Part shown: one piece after another, positions 42,385 through 51,110 of the stretch
Numbering within the stretch: the first letter of the stretch is position 1
Layout of the letters: each line of letters begins with the position of its first letter
From: Arthrobacter_B citreus
GTDB taxonomy: Bacteria > Actinomycetota > Actinomycetes > Actinomycetales > Micrococcaceae
Reading direction: 5' to 3' (one strand)
NCBI RefSeq assembly: GCF_042429235.1
Contig: NZ_JBHMBA010000006.1
Length of the DNA: 64,000 nt
Notes under the pieces: generated by a model
Database searches by the model: none
What the model saw: the letters and a program-made list of their open reading frames with translations, nothing else
What the model was told of the DNA's origin: nothing
Program-made: the position numbers and the translations under genes

Positions 42385-43281
42385 CTATCCTTTGACTGAG
42401 CCGGCGGTGAGACCCTTTTGGATCCGCTGGTTGAGAATGAGGTAAAGCACGAGGGTTCCGAAAACATTGATGCAGATTGCTGCAAAAAGCGGTCCGTAGT
42501 TGGTGGCTCCGTATTCTCCGCTGAAGTTCAGAAGCCCCACCTGAATCGTCCGCAGTTCCGTGGAGTTGGTGAATGTCAAAGCGATCAGCAGGTCATTCCA
42601 GATGAAGAAGAACTGAACCAGGGCCACCGTGAATACCGCATTGCGGACCATGGGCAGTCCGATGCTCCAGAAGGAACGGAGGATGCCCGCGCCGTCCAAT
42701 GTGGACGCTTCGAAGACCTCCCGTGGAACCGCACGGAAATAGGTGGCCATCATGAACACGGTCAACGGCAAGCCAGTGGCTGTGTAGGTGATGATCAGCG
42801 GCCACAGGGTGCCGCTGAGCCCGGTCTGGAAGTACACGGTGAAGAGCGGCAGCAGGATCATTTGACCCGGGACCATGATGCCGGCCAGGAACAGCAGGAG
42901 CACACCGCCCCGTCCCTTCCAGACCATGACTTCCAGTGCGAACCCGGCAGCGGAGCCGAGCAGGATCATGAGGAAGAGGGCGGGAAAGACGGCAATCACG
43001 CTGTTGGTGACGTATTGGGCGATGTTTCCGGTGGTCCATGCCTCGGCATAGTTGTCGAAGGAAAAGGTCTCCGGCAGCGCCCACACCGGATTCTCCAGGA
43101 ACTCGGTGTTTGTTTTGAAAGAGCCGAGCAGCAGCCAAACCATCGGATACAGCACCACGATGAGCAGGACCGCGAGGACCGCTTTCGACGGAAGGCCCCT
43201 GATGATTCGACGGCGGCGCTCCTGCTGCGGAGTGAACCGTACCGGAGCGGGCCGGCTGTGGGGTGCAGTGTGAAGTGTCAT
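42385..43281 (-). CDS. Sugar ABC transporter permease (MalG/CUT1 type)
   Basis: 298-residue permease with six helices and the CUT1 EAA loop (VFEASTLDGAGILRSFWSIG, LPMVRNAV). The C-terminus (LYLILNQRIQKGLTAGSVKG) is typical of the MalG-side subunit. It pairs with the next permease. No ATPase gene is present in the cluster, so a shared MsiK/MalK-like ATPase elsewhere is expected. Confidence 0.93.
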   Translation of the reverse strand: MTLHTAPHSRPAPVRFTPQQERRRRIIRGLPSKAVLAVLLIVVLYPMVWLLLGSFKTNTEFLENPVWALPETFSFDNYAEAWTTGNIAQYVTNSVIAVFPALFLMILLGSAAGFALEVMVWKGRGGVLLLFLAGIMVPGQMILLPLFTVYFQTGLSGTLWPLIITYTATGLPLTVFMMATYFRAVPREVFEASTLDGAGILRSFWSIGLPMVRNAVFTVALVQFFFIWNDLLIALTFTNSTELRTIQVGLLNFSGEYGATNYGPLFAAICINVFGTLVLYLILNQRIQKGLTAGSVKG

Positions 43282-43285
43282 AGCG

Positions 43286-44170
43286 TCAGGCCTTAGTCAG
43301 ATCTCGCCGGGAGGAGCGGAACACGAAAACAGTCGCCGCCAAGCAAAGCAGCGTGAGCAGCAGCGCGATGGAACTGCCGTAGCCGTATTCCCCGTAGGTG
43401 AAGGATGTCTGGAACATGTACAGAGTCAGGGGGCTGGTGTCGTTTCCAGGACCGCCGTTGGTCAGTGCCAGGACACTGTCAAACACCTTCAGCGTTCCGT
43501 TGATGCTGAAGATGAGGGAGGAGAGCAGCACCGGCAGCGACAGCGGAATAATGATGTGCCTGATCAGGCGCCATCCACTGGCGCCGTCCAGCCGGGCCGA
43601 TTCGATCATGTCTTCCGGGATATCCACCAACCCGGCGTACAGGAGGACGCCGTAGAAGCCCATGGAGCGCCAAATGTCCATGAGTGCGATAACGAAGAAG
43701 GCTGATCCTCCCGCGCCGAACCAATCCACTGACTCCATTCCGAAGACGTTGAGCAGGGAGTTGACGAGCCCGTTCTGCGGTGCCACTTCGAACATCTTCT
43801 GGAAGAGCAATGCGACGGCGACGGTTGGCAGGACGATGGGGAAAAACACCAGCGTACGAACGAGTCCGGAAGATTTCCGCAGGACAAATACATAGAGCAG
43901 CGCAAGCGCATAGCCCAGCGTTACCTGGCCAACGGTGATGACCACGGCATATTTCAGGGTAAAGAGGAGGGCATCGTGGACGTTTGAATCCCCCATCAGC
44001 CGGACAAAGTTGTCCAGGCCCACGAACTCGAATCGGGTGATGGCGTTGCCTTCGGTGAACGTGTATCCGATGGACCACACCGACGGAACCAGCATGACCA
44101 AGGTGTAGATCAGGAGGGCGGGGCCCACCAAGATGAGGATGGCCTTTTTGTCGCCCAGAACATGTTGCAT
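43286..44170 (-). CDS. Sugar ABC transporter permease (MalF/CUT1 type)
   Basis: 294-residue permease, six helices, with the EAA loop IESARLDGASGWRLIRHIII and the segment DIWRSMGFYGVLLYAGLVDI. I chose ATG 44170 (MQHVLGDKKAIL) with AAGGA upstream; the frame to 44203 adds eleven weak residues. It follows the binding-protein gene and precedes the MalG-type partner by four bases. Confidence 0.92.
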   Translation of the reverse strand: MQHVLGDKKAILILVGPALLIYTLVMLVPSVWSIGYTFTEGNAITRFEFVGLDNFVRLMGDSNVHDALLFTLKYAVVITVGQVTLGYALALLYVFVLRKSSGLVRTLVFFPIVLPTVAVALLFQKMFEVAPQNGLVNSLLNVFGMESVDWFGAGGSAFFVIALMDIWRSMGFYGVLLYAGLVDIPEDMIESARLDGASGWRLIRHIIIPLSLPVLLSSLIFSINGTLKVFDSVLALTNGGPGNDTSPLTLYMFQTSFTYGEYGYGSSIALLLTLLCLAATVFVFRSSRRDLTKA

Positions 44171-44228
44171 TTTAGGAATCCTTGGTTCGGTTGGCGGCTG
44201 CACAGGCAGCCGCCAACTCCCGTTTTCT

Positions 44229-45533
44229 TTAGCTGTCCAGGTCCTGCTGGACCTTCGCCATGAAGTCCTCGGCGCTGATGCTGCCGGTCACCAGCGGCGC
44301 AGCATTGGTCTGGCTGGTGTTGGTGGCCTTGGTGGACATCAGGGCTTCGAACCACAGCACCGTTTCATCCGTAGCGGAAATGCGTTCCTGCACTTCCTGC
44401 GTCAGCGGGTCAGTGCCCTCGACCGGGGTGTTCTGCTTGAAACCGGAAATCTTTCCGCTGACGTCAAGCGCCGTTGAGCCATAGTTTTCAGCGATGCAGC
44501 TCAGCCAGGTGCCCACCTCGTCCGTGTACGCCTTTTCGTTGAAGGTGACCGGCAGCCCCACATTGGCGGCAAGCTGGCTGCTGTCGCCGGCACCGCCATC
44601 AACATTCGGGAACGGCATGAAGCCAATGTTCTCGCTGCCGATTTTGTTGCGCTCGGCGTCCTTGAAGTCCCCGAGCGTCCAGCTGCCCATGTAGTACATG
44701 GCGGCGCTGCCGTTCATGAACTGGTTGGCGGCAGTGTCGGTGTCGATCGAGCCGACCCCCTGACCGAAGTAGCCCTTGGCCCCCAGATCGGCAACGGCCT
44801 GCGCCGCCTCGACGTACTCCGGATCCGTCAGCTTCGCCTCACCATCGGCAACCTTCTGCAAGGCATCCGGTCCCACGGAGCGGAAAAGGTAGTTTCCGAT
44901 CAGACGGGTAATGGGCCAGCCTTGATCACCGCTTGCCGAGAACGGGGTGATGCCGGCGTCCGCAAAGGTCTGCGCTGCGGCTTGGAGGTCCTCCCAGGTT
45001 TCCGGAACGTCGACGCCGTTCTCCGTGAACAGCTGCTTGTTGTACCAAATGCCCTCGACGTTGTACTCGTACGGCAGGACATTAAAGCCGCCGTACAGGT
45101 TCTCGATGGTGGAAATTGCGGCGGGCTCGATGTTGCTGATGGCGTCGAGTTCCGTCAGCTTGTCCTGGAAGTCAACAACATTTCCGGACTCGGCGAGTGT
45201 CTTGGTCAGTGCGGGAGCGTTGCCGGCCGAGTACTGCACGGGAAGTCCATCCTGCCCTGCCAGCAGCTGCAGGCGCTGATCCAGGTTTGTCTGGGGCACG
45301 GTCTCCACCTTCAGTGCCAGGGCACTGTTGGCATCGGCGCACTGGCCGGCCGCCAGGGCTTCCATGCTCTGGACCAGCTCGTTGTTTTCCGAATTGACCA
45401 GAAGGCTGAAGTCAGCAGGTTCGGCGGAGGACTGCCCTCCGCCTCCACAGCCGGACAGGACAAGGGCTGCCACTCCGGCAGCGGCACCAACCGCTGCGAA
45501 CTTCCTGCGGCTCCGTGATGGGGTGAACGACAT
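44229..45533 (-). CDS. Sugar-binding lipoprotein of the rhamnoside ABC importer
   Basis: 434-residue SBP_bac_1-type receptor with a lipobox (LVLSGC, Cys29). Family features include IWYNKQLFTENGVDVPETWE and AAMYYMGSWTLGDFKDAERN. It is the first gene of the operon and is read from TTGTGT-N17-TACTAT with a LacI operator at the start site. The ligand is probably a rhamnose-bearing oligosaccharide or plant glycoside, judged from the cytoplasmic rhamnosidase. Confidence 0.92.
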   Translation of the reverse strand: MSFTPSRSRRKFAAVGAAAGVAALVLSGCGGGGQSSAEPADFSLLVNSENNELVQSMEALAAGQCADANSALALKVETVPQTNLDQRLQLLAGQDGLPVQYSAGNAPALTKTLAESGNVVDFQDKLTELDAISNIEPAAISTIENLYGGFNVLPYEYNVEGIWYNKQLFTENGVDVPETWEDLQAAAQTFADAGITPFSASGDQGWPITRLIGNYLFRSVGPDALQKVADGEAKLTDPEYVEAAQAVADLGAKGYFGQGVGSIDTDTAANQFMNGSAAMYYMGSWTLGDFKDAERNKIGSENIGFMPFPNVDGGAGDSSQLAANVGLPVTFNEKAYTDEVGTWLSCIAENYGSTALDVSGKISGFKQNTPVEGTDPLTQEVQERISATDETVLWFEALMSTKATNTSQTNAAPLVTGSISAEDFMAKVQQDLDS

Positions 45534-45559
45534 GATTCCTCCTTGAATCTGAAAGATTG

Positions 45560-45573
45560 TTGAAGCGCTTCAA
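45560..45573. promoter_or_regulatory. LacI-family operator 1 and divergent promoters
   Basis: TTGAAGCGCTTCAA is a perfect palindrome (extended GTTGAAGCGCTTCAAC, 45559-45574). It lies at the expected start site of the minus-strand promoter TTGTGT-N17-TACTAT (45606-45601, 45583-45578). Its left half also forms the -35 of a plus-strand promoter TTGAAG-N16-TAGAAT (45560-45565, 45582-45587). Confidence 0.7.
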
Positions 45574-45614
45574 CGCCATAGTAGAATGCTTTTGTGATCC
45601 ACACAACAACAAAT

Positions 45615-45628
45615 TTGGAGCGTTTCAA
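45615..45628. promoter_or_regulatory. LacI-family operator 2
   Basis: TTGGAGCGTTTCAA matches the first operator at 12 of 14 positions, with centres 55 bp apart. It lies 30 bases before the lacI-type start codon, so it could serve autorepression or looping. Confidence 0.55.
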
Positions 45629-45657
45629 CGCTCGAGTCCAAAAGCTTGGGGGCTGAG

Positions 45658-46701
45658 GTGAAAAGACACTCGGGGGCACGTCAGCCGAGCATCGGCGATG
45701 TGGCGCGCCACGCTGGAGTGGCGCTGGGAACAGTGTCGAACGCGCTGAACAATCCGGACAAACTGGCGCCGTCAACCTTGCACAAGGTTCAGGCCGCCAT
45801 GGAAGAGCTTGGGTTTGTCAGGAACAGGCTGGCCACCAGCCTTGCTGCCGGAACCGGTGACCTTATTGGATTCGTCATCGTGGACATTGGCAATTCGCTC
45901 TTCGTGGACATCGCCCGCGGTGCGGAACATGCTGCCAAAGAGCAGGACTTCAAGCTGATGCTTGCCAACAGCGACGTGGATCTGGAGCGCCAGGACGCCT
46001 ACTTGAAGCTGTTTGACGAATCACGGGTCAGCGGCGTTTTGCTCGCACCCCTGGATGCTCCGCTGGACGGGGCCGGGATCGTGAGGAGCCACGGACGGCC
46101 CGTGGTACTGGTCAATTGGCCGGGGCAGGAAAACGAAAGCTGCGGAGTGACCGTAGACGAGGAACTGGGCGGCTATCTGGCAGCCAAACACCTGATCGAG
46201 CAGGGATGCCGCAGTCTGCTCTTCGCCGGGGGCCCCTTGGGCCTGACAGCTGTGCGGGAGCGCCTCATCGGCGCGCAGCGGGCAATCCGAGAATCTGATG
46301 TCCCGGTGCGCTTCGAACTCCTGGAAACCGAACGCCTCACGGTGCCGGCCGGGTTGGAGGTGGGCCGGGCGCTCGCCCGCCGCAGCACCTCTGAGCGCCC
46401 GGACGGCATCTTCGCGGCAGCCGATGCACTCGCTGCAGGATGCGCCCAGGCCCTGCTTTTTGCCGGAATCTCCATTCCCGGGGACGTGGCAATCATCGGC
46501 TACGACGATAACCACTTCACCGCCGACCATGTGGTTCCGATCTCCACCGTCGGCCAGCCGGGCCCTGAAATGGGCCGCATCGCCCTCGAACTGCTCATTG
46601 ATGAAATCAGGAACCCCCGCCACCGACATAAAACGGTGACCCTCCAACCGGCCCTGATAACCCGCGCAAGCACGGCACGCGTTCAGGAACGCACGGTCTG
46701 A
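45658..46701 (+). CDS. LacI-family repressor of the rhamnoside locus
   Basis: 347-residue regulator. The N-terminal helix-turn-helix and hinge (SIGDVARHAGVALGTVSNAL, LNNPDKLAPSTLHKVQAAME) precede a periplasmic-binding-protein-like domain with RPDGIFAAADALAAGCAQAL and DVAIIGYDDNHFTADHVVPI. I chose GTG 45658 with GGGGG upstream; TTG 45646 is possible. It is divergent from the importer operon, and both sides carry TTGAAGCGCTTCAA-like sites. A rhamnose-derived effector is expected but unproven. Confidence 0.9.
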   Translation: MKRHSGARQPSIGDVARHAGVALGTVSNALNNPDKLAPSTLHKVQAAMEELGFVRNRLATSLAAGTGDLIGFVIVDIGNSLFVDIARGAEHAAKEQDFKLMLANSDVDLERQDAYLKLFDESRVSGVLLAPLDAPLDGAGIVRSHGRPVVLVNWPGQENESCGVTVDEELGGYLAAKHLIEQGCRSLLFAGGPLGLTAVRERLIGAQRAIRESDVPVRFELLETERLTVPAGLEVGRALARRSTSERPDGIFAAADALAAGCAQALLFAGISIPGDVAIIGYDDNHFTADHVVPISTVGQPGPEMGRIALELLIDEIRNPRHRHKTVTLQPALITRASTARVQERTV

Positions 46702-46782
46702 TCCGTCCGGCGCTTATGCTGAAGCATCCGCACCGGCGTCTGGATGGAGCCAGGCCCGGGCGCGCTCGAGAAGGGACAGCCA

Positions 46783-47748
46783 TTGAGCCAGAACCACGCA
46801 GTGGACCGCATCCGGGAAATCGGCGCGTTGGGTTTCGGGACCGCGCCCATCGGGAACCTGTACCGTACGCTACCGGACAACGAGGCCCTGGACGCCGTCG
46901 AAACCGCATGGGAGCACGGCATCCGGCATTACGACACTGCTCCGCACTATGGCCTCGGGCTGGCCGAACGAAGGCTCGGCGAGGTGCTGTCCGGCAAGCC
47001 GCGCGGGGATTACGTGCTGTCCAGCAAGGTTGGCCGGCTCCTGCGCCCAAACCCTTCCGCCCAGGGCAGGGACCCGGGAGAGTTTGACGTTCCCGATGAC
47101 CTGACGCGTATCTACGATTACTCCCGCGACGGAGTGCTGCGCTCCATTGAGGAGAGCTTGGTCCGCCTGAACACTGACCGTCTGGACGTGGTCTATATAC
47201 ATGACCCGGACGACCATTGGGATGAGGCCATCTCGGGAGCAGTTCCGGCGTTGTCCGAGCTGCGGGATGCCGGCGTTATCGGCGCCTACGGGGCCGGAAT
47301 GAACCAGTCGGCCATGCTGGAGCGCTTTGTGCGGGAGGCCGACGTCGACGTCGTGATGCTCGCGGGCCGGTTCACCCTGCTCGAACAGTCCGGAGCCCGC
47401 AGCCTAATCACCGCCTGCCGTGAGCGCGGGGTGGGCATCGTGAACGTGGGAGTCTTCAATTCCGGCATTCTGTCTACGGACCGCCCGGGTCCGGACGCGG
47501 CCTATAACTACTCCTCCGCTCCCCCGTCCGTGGTGAAGCGTGCACAGGCCCTCGCGGATCTCGCGGAACAGCACGGCATCAGCCTTCCGGCCGCCGCCGT
47601 CGCCTTCCCCTACCGCGAACCCGCAGTGGCCGCCGTCGTCCTGGGCATGCGCACCGCCGGGCAGGTGGAACAGGATGTCCTGCTCCGGGACACTGTCATC
47701 CCCGAGGCGTTCTGGCAGGACGCTGCTGAGCTCGATGACATGAGCTGA
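46783..47748 (+). CDS. Aldo-keto reductase, aldose 1-dehydrogenase type
   Basis: About 321-residue AKR barrel that resembles D-threo-aldose 1-dehydrogenase / L-fucose dehydrogenase, which oxidise the sugar to the lactone. The tetrad is visible: Asp and Tyr in HYDTAPHYGLG, Lys in VLSSKVGR, His in VVYIHDPDDH. I prefer TTG 46783, with AAGGGA six bases upstream, over ATG 46744, which has no ribosome site. It lies downstream of the LacI gene and before the FAH hydrolase, which suggests a non-phosphorylative deoxysugar route. L-fucose or L-rhamnose are both possible substrates. Confidence 0.82.
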   Translation: MSQNHAVDRIREIGALGFGTAPIGNLYRTLPDNEALDAVETAWEHGIRHYDTAPHYGLGLAERRLGEVLSGKPRGDYVLSSKVGRLLRPNPSAQGRDPGEFDVPDDLTRIYDYSRDGVLRSIEESLVRLNTDRLDVVYIHDPDDHWDEAISGAVPALSELRDAGVIGAYGAGMNQSAMLERFVREADVDVVMLAGRFTLLEQSGARSLITACRERGVGIVNVGVFNSGILSTDRPGPDAAYNYSSAPPSVVKRAQALADLAEQHGISLPAAAVAFPYREPAVAAVVLGMRTAGQVEQDVLLRDTVIPEAFWQDAAELDDMS

Positions 47749-47794
47749 CACAACCCGCCCGCCGAAACCGTACCCAGCCCAGGAGGAGCAACCC

Positions 47795-48658
47795 GTGGAA
47801 TTCATGAGACTCGGCCCCAAAGGACAGGAAACTCCGGTGGTTGTGGACTCCGGAGTCCACTACTCCCTTAGAGGTGTCATTGCGGACATCGATCCCGGCT
47901 TCTGGTCCGGCGGCCCGGCGCTCGCTGCCGAGGCACTCGCCGCCAAGGCGCTGCCGGAGGTGGACCCCGCCGGGCTGCGGATCGGCGCACCGGTCGCCAG
48001 GCCATCGGCGATCATCTGCATCGGCCAGAACTACGCCGCTCACGCCGCGGAGTCCGGGGCCGAGCCGCCCCGGCAGCCGATCGTCTTCCTCAAAACTCCG
48101 AACACCCTCACCGGCCCTTACGACGCGGTGGGCATTCCGCCGGGTTCCGAGAAAACGGACTGGGAAGTGGAACTCGCCATCGTTATCGGCAAGCCAGCCG
48201 CCTACCTGCAGTCAGCGGAGGAAGCCGCCGAAGCCATCGGCGGGTATATGACGGTAAACGATGTTTCCGAGCGCTCCTATCAGCTGGAGGTCTCCGGGGG
48301 CCAATGGAGCAAGGGCAAGTGCGTGAAGGATTTCCTGCCGGCCGGACCGGTGCTCCGCACCGCGGGCAGCATCGACCCATCGAACCTTCGGCTGCGGAGC
48401 TGGGTCAACGGGGAACCCCGCCAGGACTCAACCACCCGGGACATGATCTTCTCGGCGACAGATATTGTCCGCGACCTCTCCCAGTACATGCAGCTCGAGC
48501 CCGGCGACATCATCTGCACCGGAACTCCCGAAGGCGTGGCCCTGTCCGGTCGCTTCCCCTACCTGCGGCCCGGTGATATTGCCGAGCTGGAAATCGACCA
48601 GCTGGGGAGGCAGCGGCAGGAGTACTTCCAAGTGGAGGCGGGCGGCCAGCCGGGCTGA
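47795..48658 (+). CDS. Fumarylacetoacetate-hydrolase family protein, probable 2,4-diketo-3-deoxy-sugar-acid hydrolase
   Basis: 287-residue FAH-fold enzyme. The family core ICIGQNYAAHAAESG, PIVFLKTPNTLTGPYD, metal-site DWEVELAIVIGK and GDIICTGTPEGVAL are intact. In deoxysugar pathways such enzymes cut 2,4-diketo-3-deoxy-fuconate or -rhamnonate to pyruvate and lactate. GTG 47795 has AGGAGG nine bases upstream. It follows the aldose dehydrogenase by 46 bases. The lactonase, dehydratase and second dehydrogenase needed between the two steps are not in the cluster, so other ketone or acylpyruvate substrates remain possible. Confidence 0.85.
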   Translation: MEFMRLGPKGQETPVVVDSGVHYSLRGVIADIDPGFWSGGPALAAEALAAKALPEVDPAGLRIGAPVARPSAIICIGQNYAAHAAESGAEPPRQPIVFLKTPNTLTGPYDAVGIPPGSEKTDWEVELAIVIGKPAAYLQSAEEAAEAIGGYMTVNDVSERSYQLEVSGGQWSKGKCVKDFLPAGPVLRTAGSIDPSNLRLRSWVNGEPRQDSTTRDMIFSATDIVRDLSQYMQLEPGDIICTGTPEGVALSGRFPYLRPGDIAELEIDQLGRQRQEYFQVEAGGQPG

Positions 48659-48683
48659 GCCGGCCGGGGAGTAACCATGAGTC

Positions 48684-49076
48684 CTAGGAGGACTCCGACG
48701 GCAGCGTCGGCGGAATCTCCGGCAGTTCCTGCAGGGACCACTGGTTGCCGTCCGGGTCGCTGAAGTACACAAACGTTCCCCAGTCCAGGGGCGTGATGTC
48801 GCTGGCTGCCACGCCATGGTCCACAAGGTGCTGGCGGGCCTCGGCAGCGCTGGGCACCACCACCTGGATCCGCTGGCTGCCGGGCTCCATGTCCGTGGTG
48901 CCGGGACCGATCACCACAGAGCAGGCGGATCCCGGCGGGGTCAGCTGCACAAACCGCAGCTCGGGGTTTACGCGTTCATCGAAGTCCGCGTTGAATCCCA
49001 CTTGGTCCACATAGAACGCTTTGGACGCGTCCACGTCGGACACCGGCACAGGCACGAGTTCAATTTTCCAGTCCAT
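48684..49076 (-). CDS. VOC-family (glyoxalase/dioxygenase-like) protein
   Basis: 130-residue single VOC module (MDWKIELVPVPVSDVDASKA, FYVDQVGFNADFDERV, FSDPDGNQWSLQE), the last block carrying the usual metal-side acid. Many such proteins are small glyoxalase-like or resistance proteins; no substrate can be named. ATG 49076 follows TACCGT seven bases upstream, so the RNA may be leaderless. It is convergent with the FAH gene. Confidence 0.82.
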   Translation of the reverse strand: MDWKIELVPVPVSDVDASKAFYVDQVGFNADFDERVNPELRFVQLTPPGSACSVVIGPGTTDMEPGSQRIQVVVPSAAEARQHLVDHGVAASDITPLDWGTFVYFSDPDGNQWSLQELPEIPPTLPSESS

Positions 49077-49145
49077 GCCGCCCACGGTAAGGCTGCCGGC
49101 GACGGCGCGGAACAGCCCGGCGGTCAGGTATTGTCCGCAAGTGAC

Positions 49146-50222
49146 TTAGTCGAGGAATTCGTTCGTATACGTCTGGGAGAGGTCTATCTCCGCTTCACCC
49201 ACCTCGGGGTTGGCGATCCGTTGGGTCTCCAAAACCGCTTCGGTTCCGGATTCGCTGAAGACGCCGTCCTTGCTGAGCGTCAGTTTCAGTTCCTCAATAA
49301 CATCCGCATACTGGGCCGGGTCTCCTCCGGCAAACGTCTCGGGCATTTCGGCGGCAATCTCCTCCCCGGAGTGCTCCGCCACGTACTCAAGAGTGCGCTT
49401 AATTGCCGTGGCAAGCTTTTCCGCCGTCTCGGGATTCTGGTCCAACCAACTCTCGGTCGCATACAGGCTTGAAGACGGCCAGGCGTCGGTGCCGAAGACT
49501 TCCTGGAGCCCCTCCAGCGTCCGGACGTCCTCCAGGATTGTCGGCTTTACCCCAATCCGCTTTTCCAGCACGGTGATGTCAGGCTCAAGCATGATGGCTG
49601 CGTCCACCTGCCCCTGCTCCACTGCGGCCACCGCGGAGGAACCGGCGCCGATGGCGGACACTGCTGCGGCGTCAATCTCCATCCCGTTTTGGGACAGCAG
49701 GTATTTCACAAACATGTCCGTGGAAGATCCCGGGGCCGTGACCCCGACGTTCCTGCCCTTCAGGTCGGCAACCGACGTGATGGTGTCCTTATTCTTTTCC
49801 GACACCACCAGGGCAAGCCCGGAGGAGAGGTTCATATTGACGAAGGCCTTGACCGGTTGATTCTTCGCCTGCATCTGGATGGTGTGCTCGTAGTAGCCAC
49901 TCGTGACCTCAGTGCTTCCTCCGATCATGGCGGTCAGCGCTTTGGAGCCGCCCTGGAGGTCCTGCAAATCCACATCGAGGCCTTCCTCTTCGAAGAAGCC
50001 CAGCTCGTCCGCCAGCGTAGTTGGCAGGTAGGTCAGCAGGGTTTGGCCGCCAATGCCGATGACCACTTTCTGCCCCTCCCCGCCGCCATCACCGCCGGCC
50101 TGCCCCGGCGGAGCTGCAGCCGGCGCGCCGCATGCGGACACTGCGAGGACCAGCCCGGCCAGGAGTGCGGAACCCCGCATGCCCCGGCTGAGGCTTCGGC
50201 GCCTGTTTTCAACGGTTTTCAT
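49146..50222 (-). CDS. ABC importer receptor, NMT1/SsuA type lipoprotein
   Basis: 358-residue solute receptor with a lipobox (LAVSAC, Cys31). The pattern LPTTLADELGFFEEEGLDVD, DLKGRNVGVTAPGSSTDMFV and VEQGQVDAAIMLEPDITVLE is that of the NMT1/THI5/SsuA group (sulfonates, nitrate, pyrimidine precursors, aromatic acids). The ligand is unknown. It lies last in an operon whose ATPase and permease come first on the minus strand. Confidence 0.88.
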   Translation of the reverse strand: MKTVENRRRSLSRGMRGSALLAGLVLAVSACGAPAAAPPGQAGGDGGGEGQKVVIGIGGQTLLTYLPTTLADELGFFEEEGLDVDLQDLQGGSKALTAMIGGSTEVTSGYYEHTIQMQAKNQPVKAFVNMNLSSGLALVVSEKNKDTITSVADLKGRNVGVTAPGSSTDMFVKYLLSQNGMEIDAAAVSAIGAGSSAVAAVEQGQVDAAIMLEPDITVLEKRIGVKPTILEDVRTLEGLQEVFGTDAWPSSSLYATESWLDQNPETAEKLATAIKRTLEYVAEHSGEEIAAEMPETFAGGDPAQYADVIEELKLTLSKDGVFSESGTEAVLETQRIANPEVGEAEIDLSQTYTNEFLD

Positions 50223-50273
50223 GAAGTTTCCCCTTCGAGGTGCGGATAGTGAATAGACCGGGTCTGGCCAAAG

Positions 50274-51110
50274 CTATTGGGATTGGTTGGGACGCCAGCG
50301 CAGGAGGTGCCGTTCCAGCCGGTTCACGAGGATGTCGATGACGAGCACCACGATCATGAGAATGAACATGCCGGCAAACACGCCTTGGGTGTCGAAGACT
50401 CCCTGGGCCTGGGCAATGGCATATCCGACGCCGGCGGATGCGCCCAAGTACTCTCCCACCACGGCGCCGGTGATGGCGAAGCCCACGCTGATGTGCAGGC
50501 TCGAGAAGATCCAGGTGAGTGCGCTGGGAATGAAGACGTGGCGCAGCAGCTGCTTCTCGCTCGCGCCGAGCATCCTGGCGTTGTTGACCAGGACCCGGTC
50601 AACGCTCTTGACGCCTTCGAGGGTGTTGAAGAAAACGATGAAGAAGACAAGGGTGAATCCGAAAGCGACCTTGGACCAGATGCCGAGCCCGAACCACAGC
50701 AGGAAGATCGGGGCAAGCACCACGCGGGGCAGGGCGTTGAAGGCCTTAAGGAAGGGATCCAGGAGCCGTTCAAGGACACTGATCCGGGCGAGCAGGAAGC
50801 CCAGGATCAGGCCGGCGGCAGCCCCGGTAACGAAGGCCAGGATCGCTTCCTGCATGGTCACCCACAGGTGGGGAAAGACATAACCCGTTGATGTCCACTC
50901 CCAGACCGTGATCAGGATGTCCGACGGAAGCGGAAAGAAGAACTCATCAATGATCCCGGCCCGGCCCAGCAGCTCCCACGAACCGAGCACTGCGATGGTG
51001 ATGGCCAGCTGCCCCAGGCGGATGGACAACTCGGACGTTTCTGTCTTTTTCTTCGCGGGGCGGCGTCGCACGGCAGCGCCGGCGTTACGGCGGGCTGGGG
51101 CCAGAGTCAT
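50274..51110 (-). CDS. ABC importer permease (SsuC/TauC type)
   Basis: 278-residue permease with a basic N-terminus and about six helices. The EAA-like loop NNARMLGASEKQLLRHVFIP and VGEYLGASAGVGYAIAQAQG are characteristic of SsuC-type subunits. Its ATG overlaps the ATPase stop (ATGA), so coupling is tight. Confidence 0.92.
   Translation of the reverse strand: MTLAPARRNAGAAVRRRPAKKKTETSELSIRLGQLAITIAVLGSWELLGRAGIIDEFFFPLPSDILITVWEWTSTGYVFPHLWVTMQEAILAFVTGAAAGLILGFLLARISVLERLLDPFLKAFNALPRVVLAPIFLLWFGLGIWSKVAFGFTLVFFIVFFNTLEGVKSVDRVLVNNARMLGASEKQLLRHVFIPSALTWIFSSLHISVGFAITGAVVGEYLGASAGVGYAIAQAQGVFDTQGVFAGMFILMIVVLVIDILVNRLERHLLRWRPNQSQ

Noticed and set aside
48679..48695. Small GAGTCC/GGACTC hairpin between the FAH and VOC genes
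   Set aside because: Only six base pairs, and it overlaps the VOC stop codon region; too weak to call a terminator.
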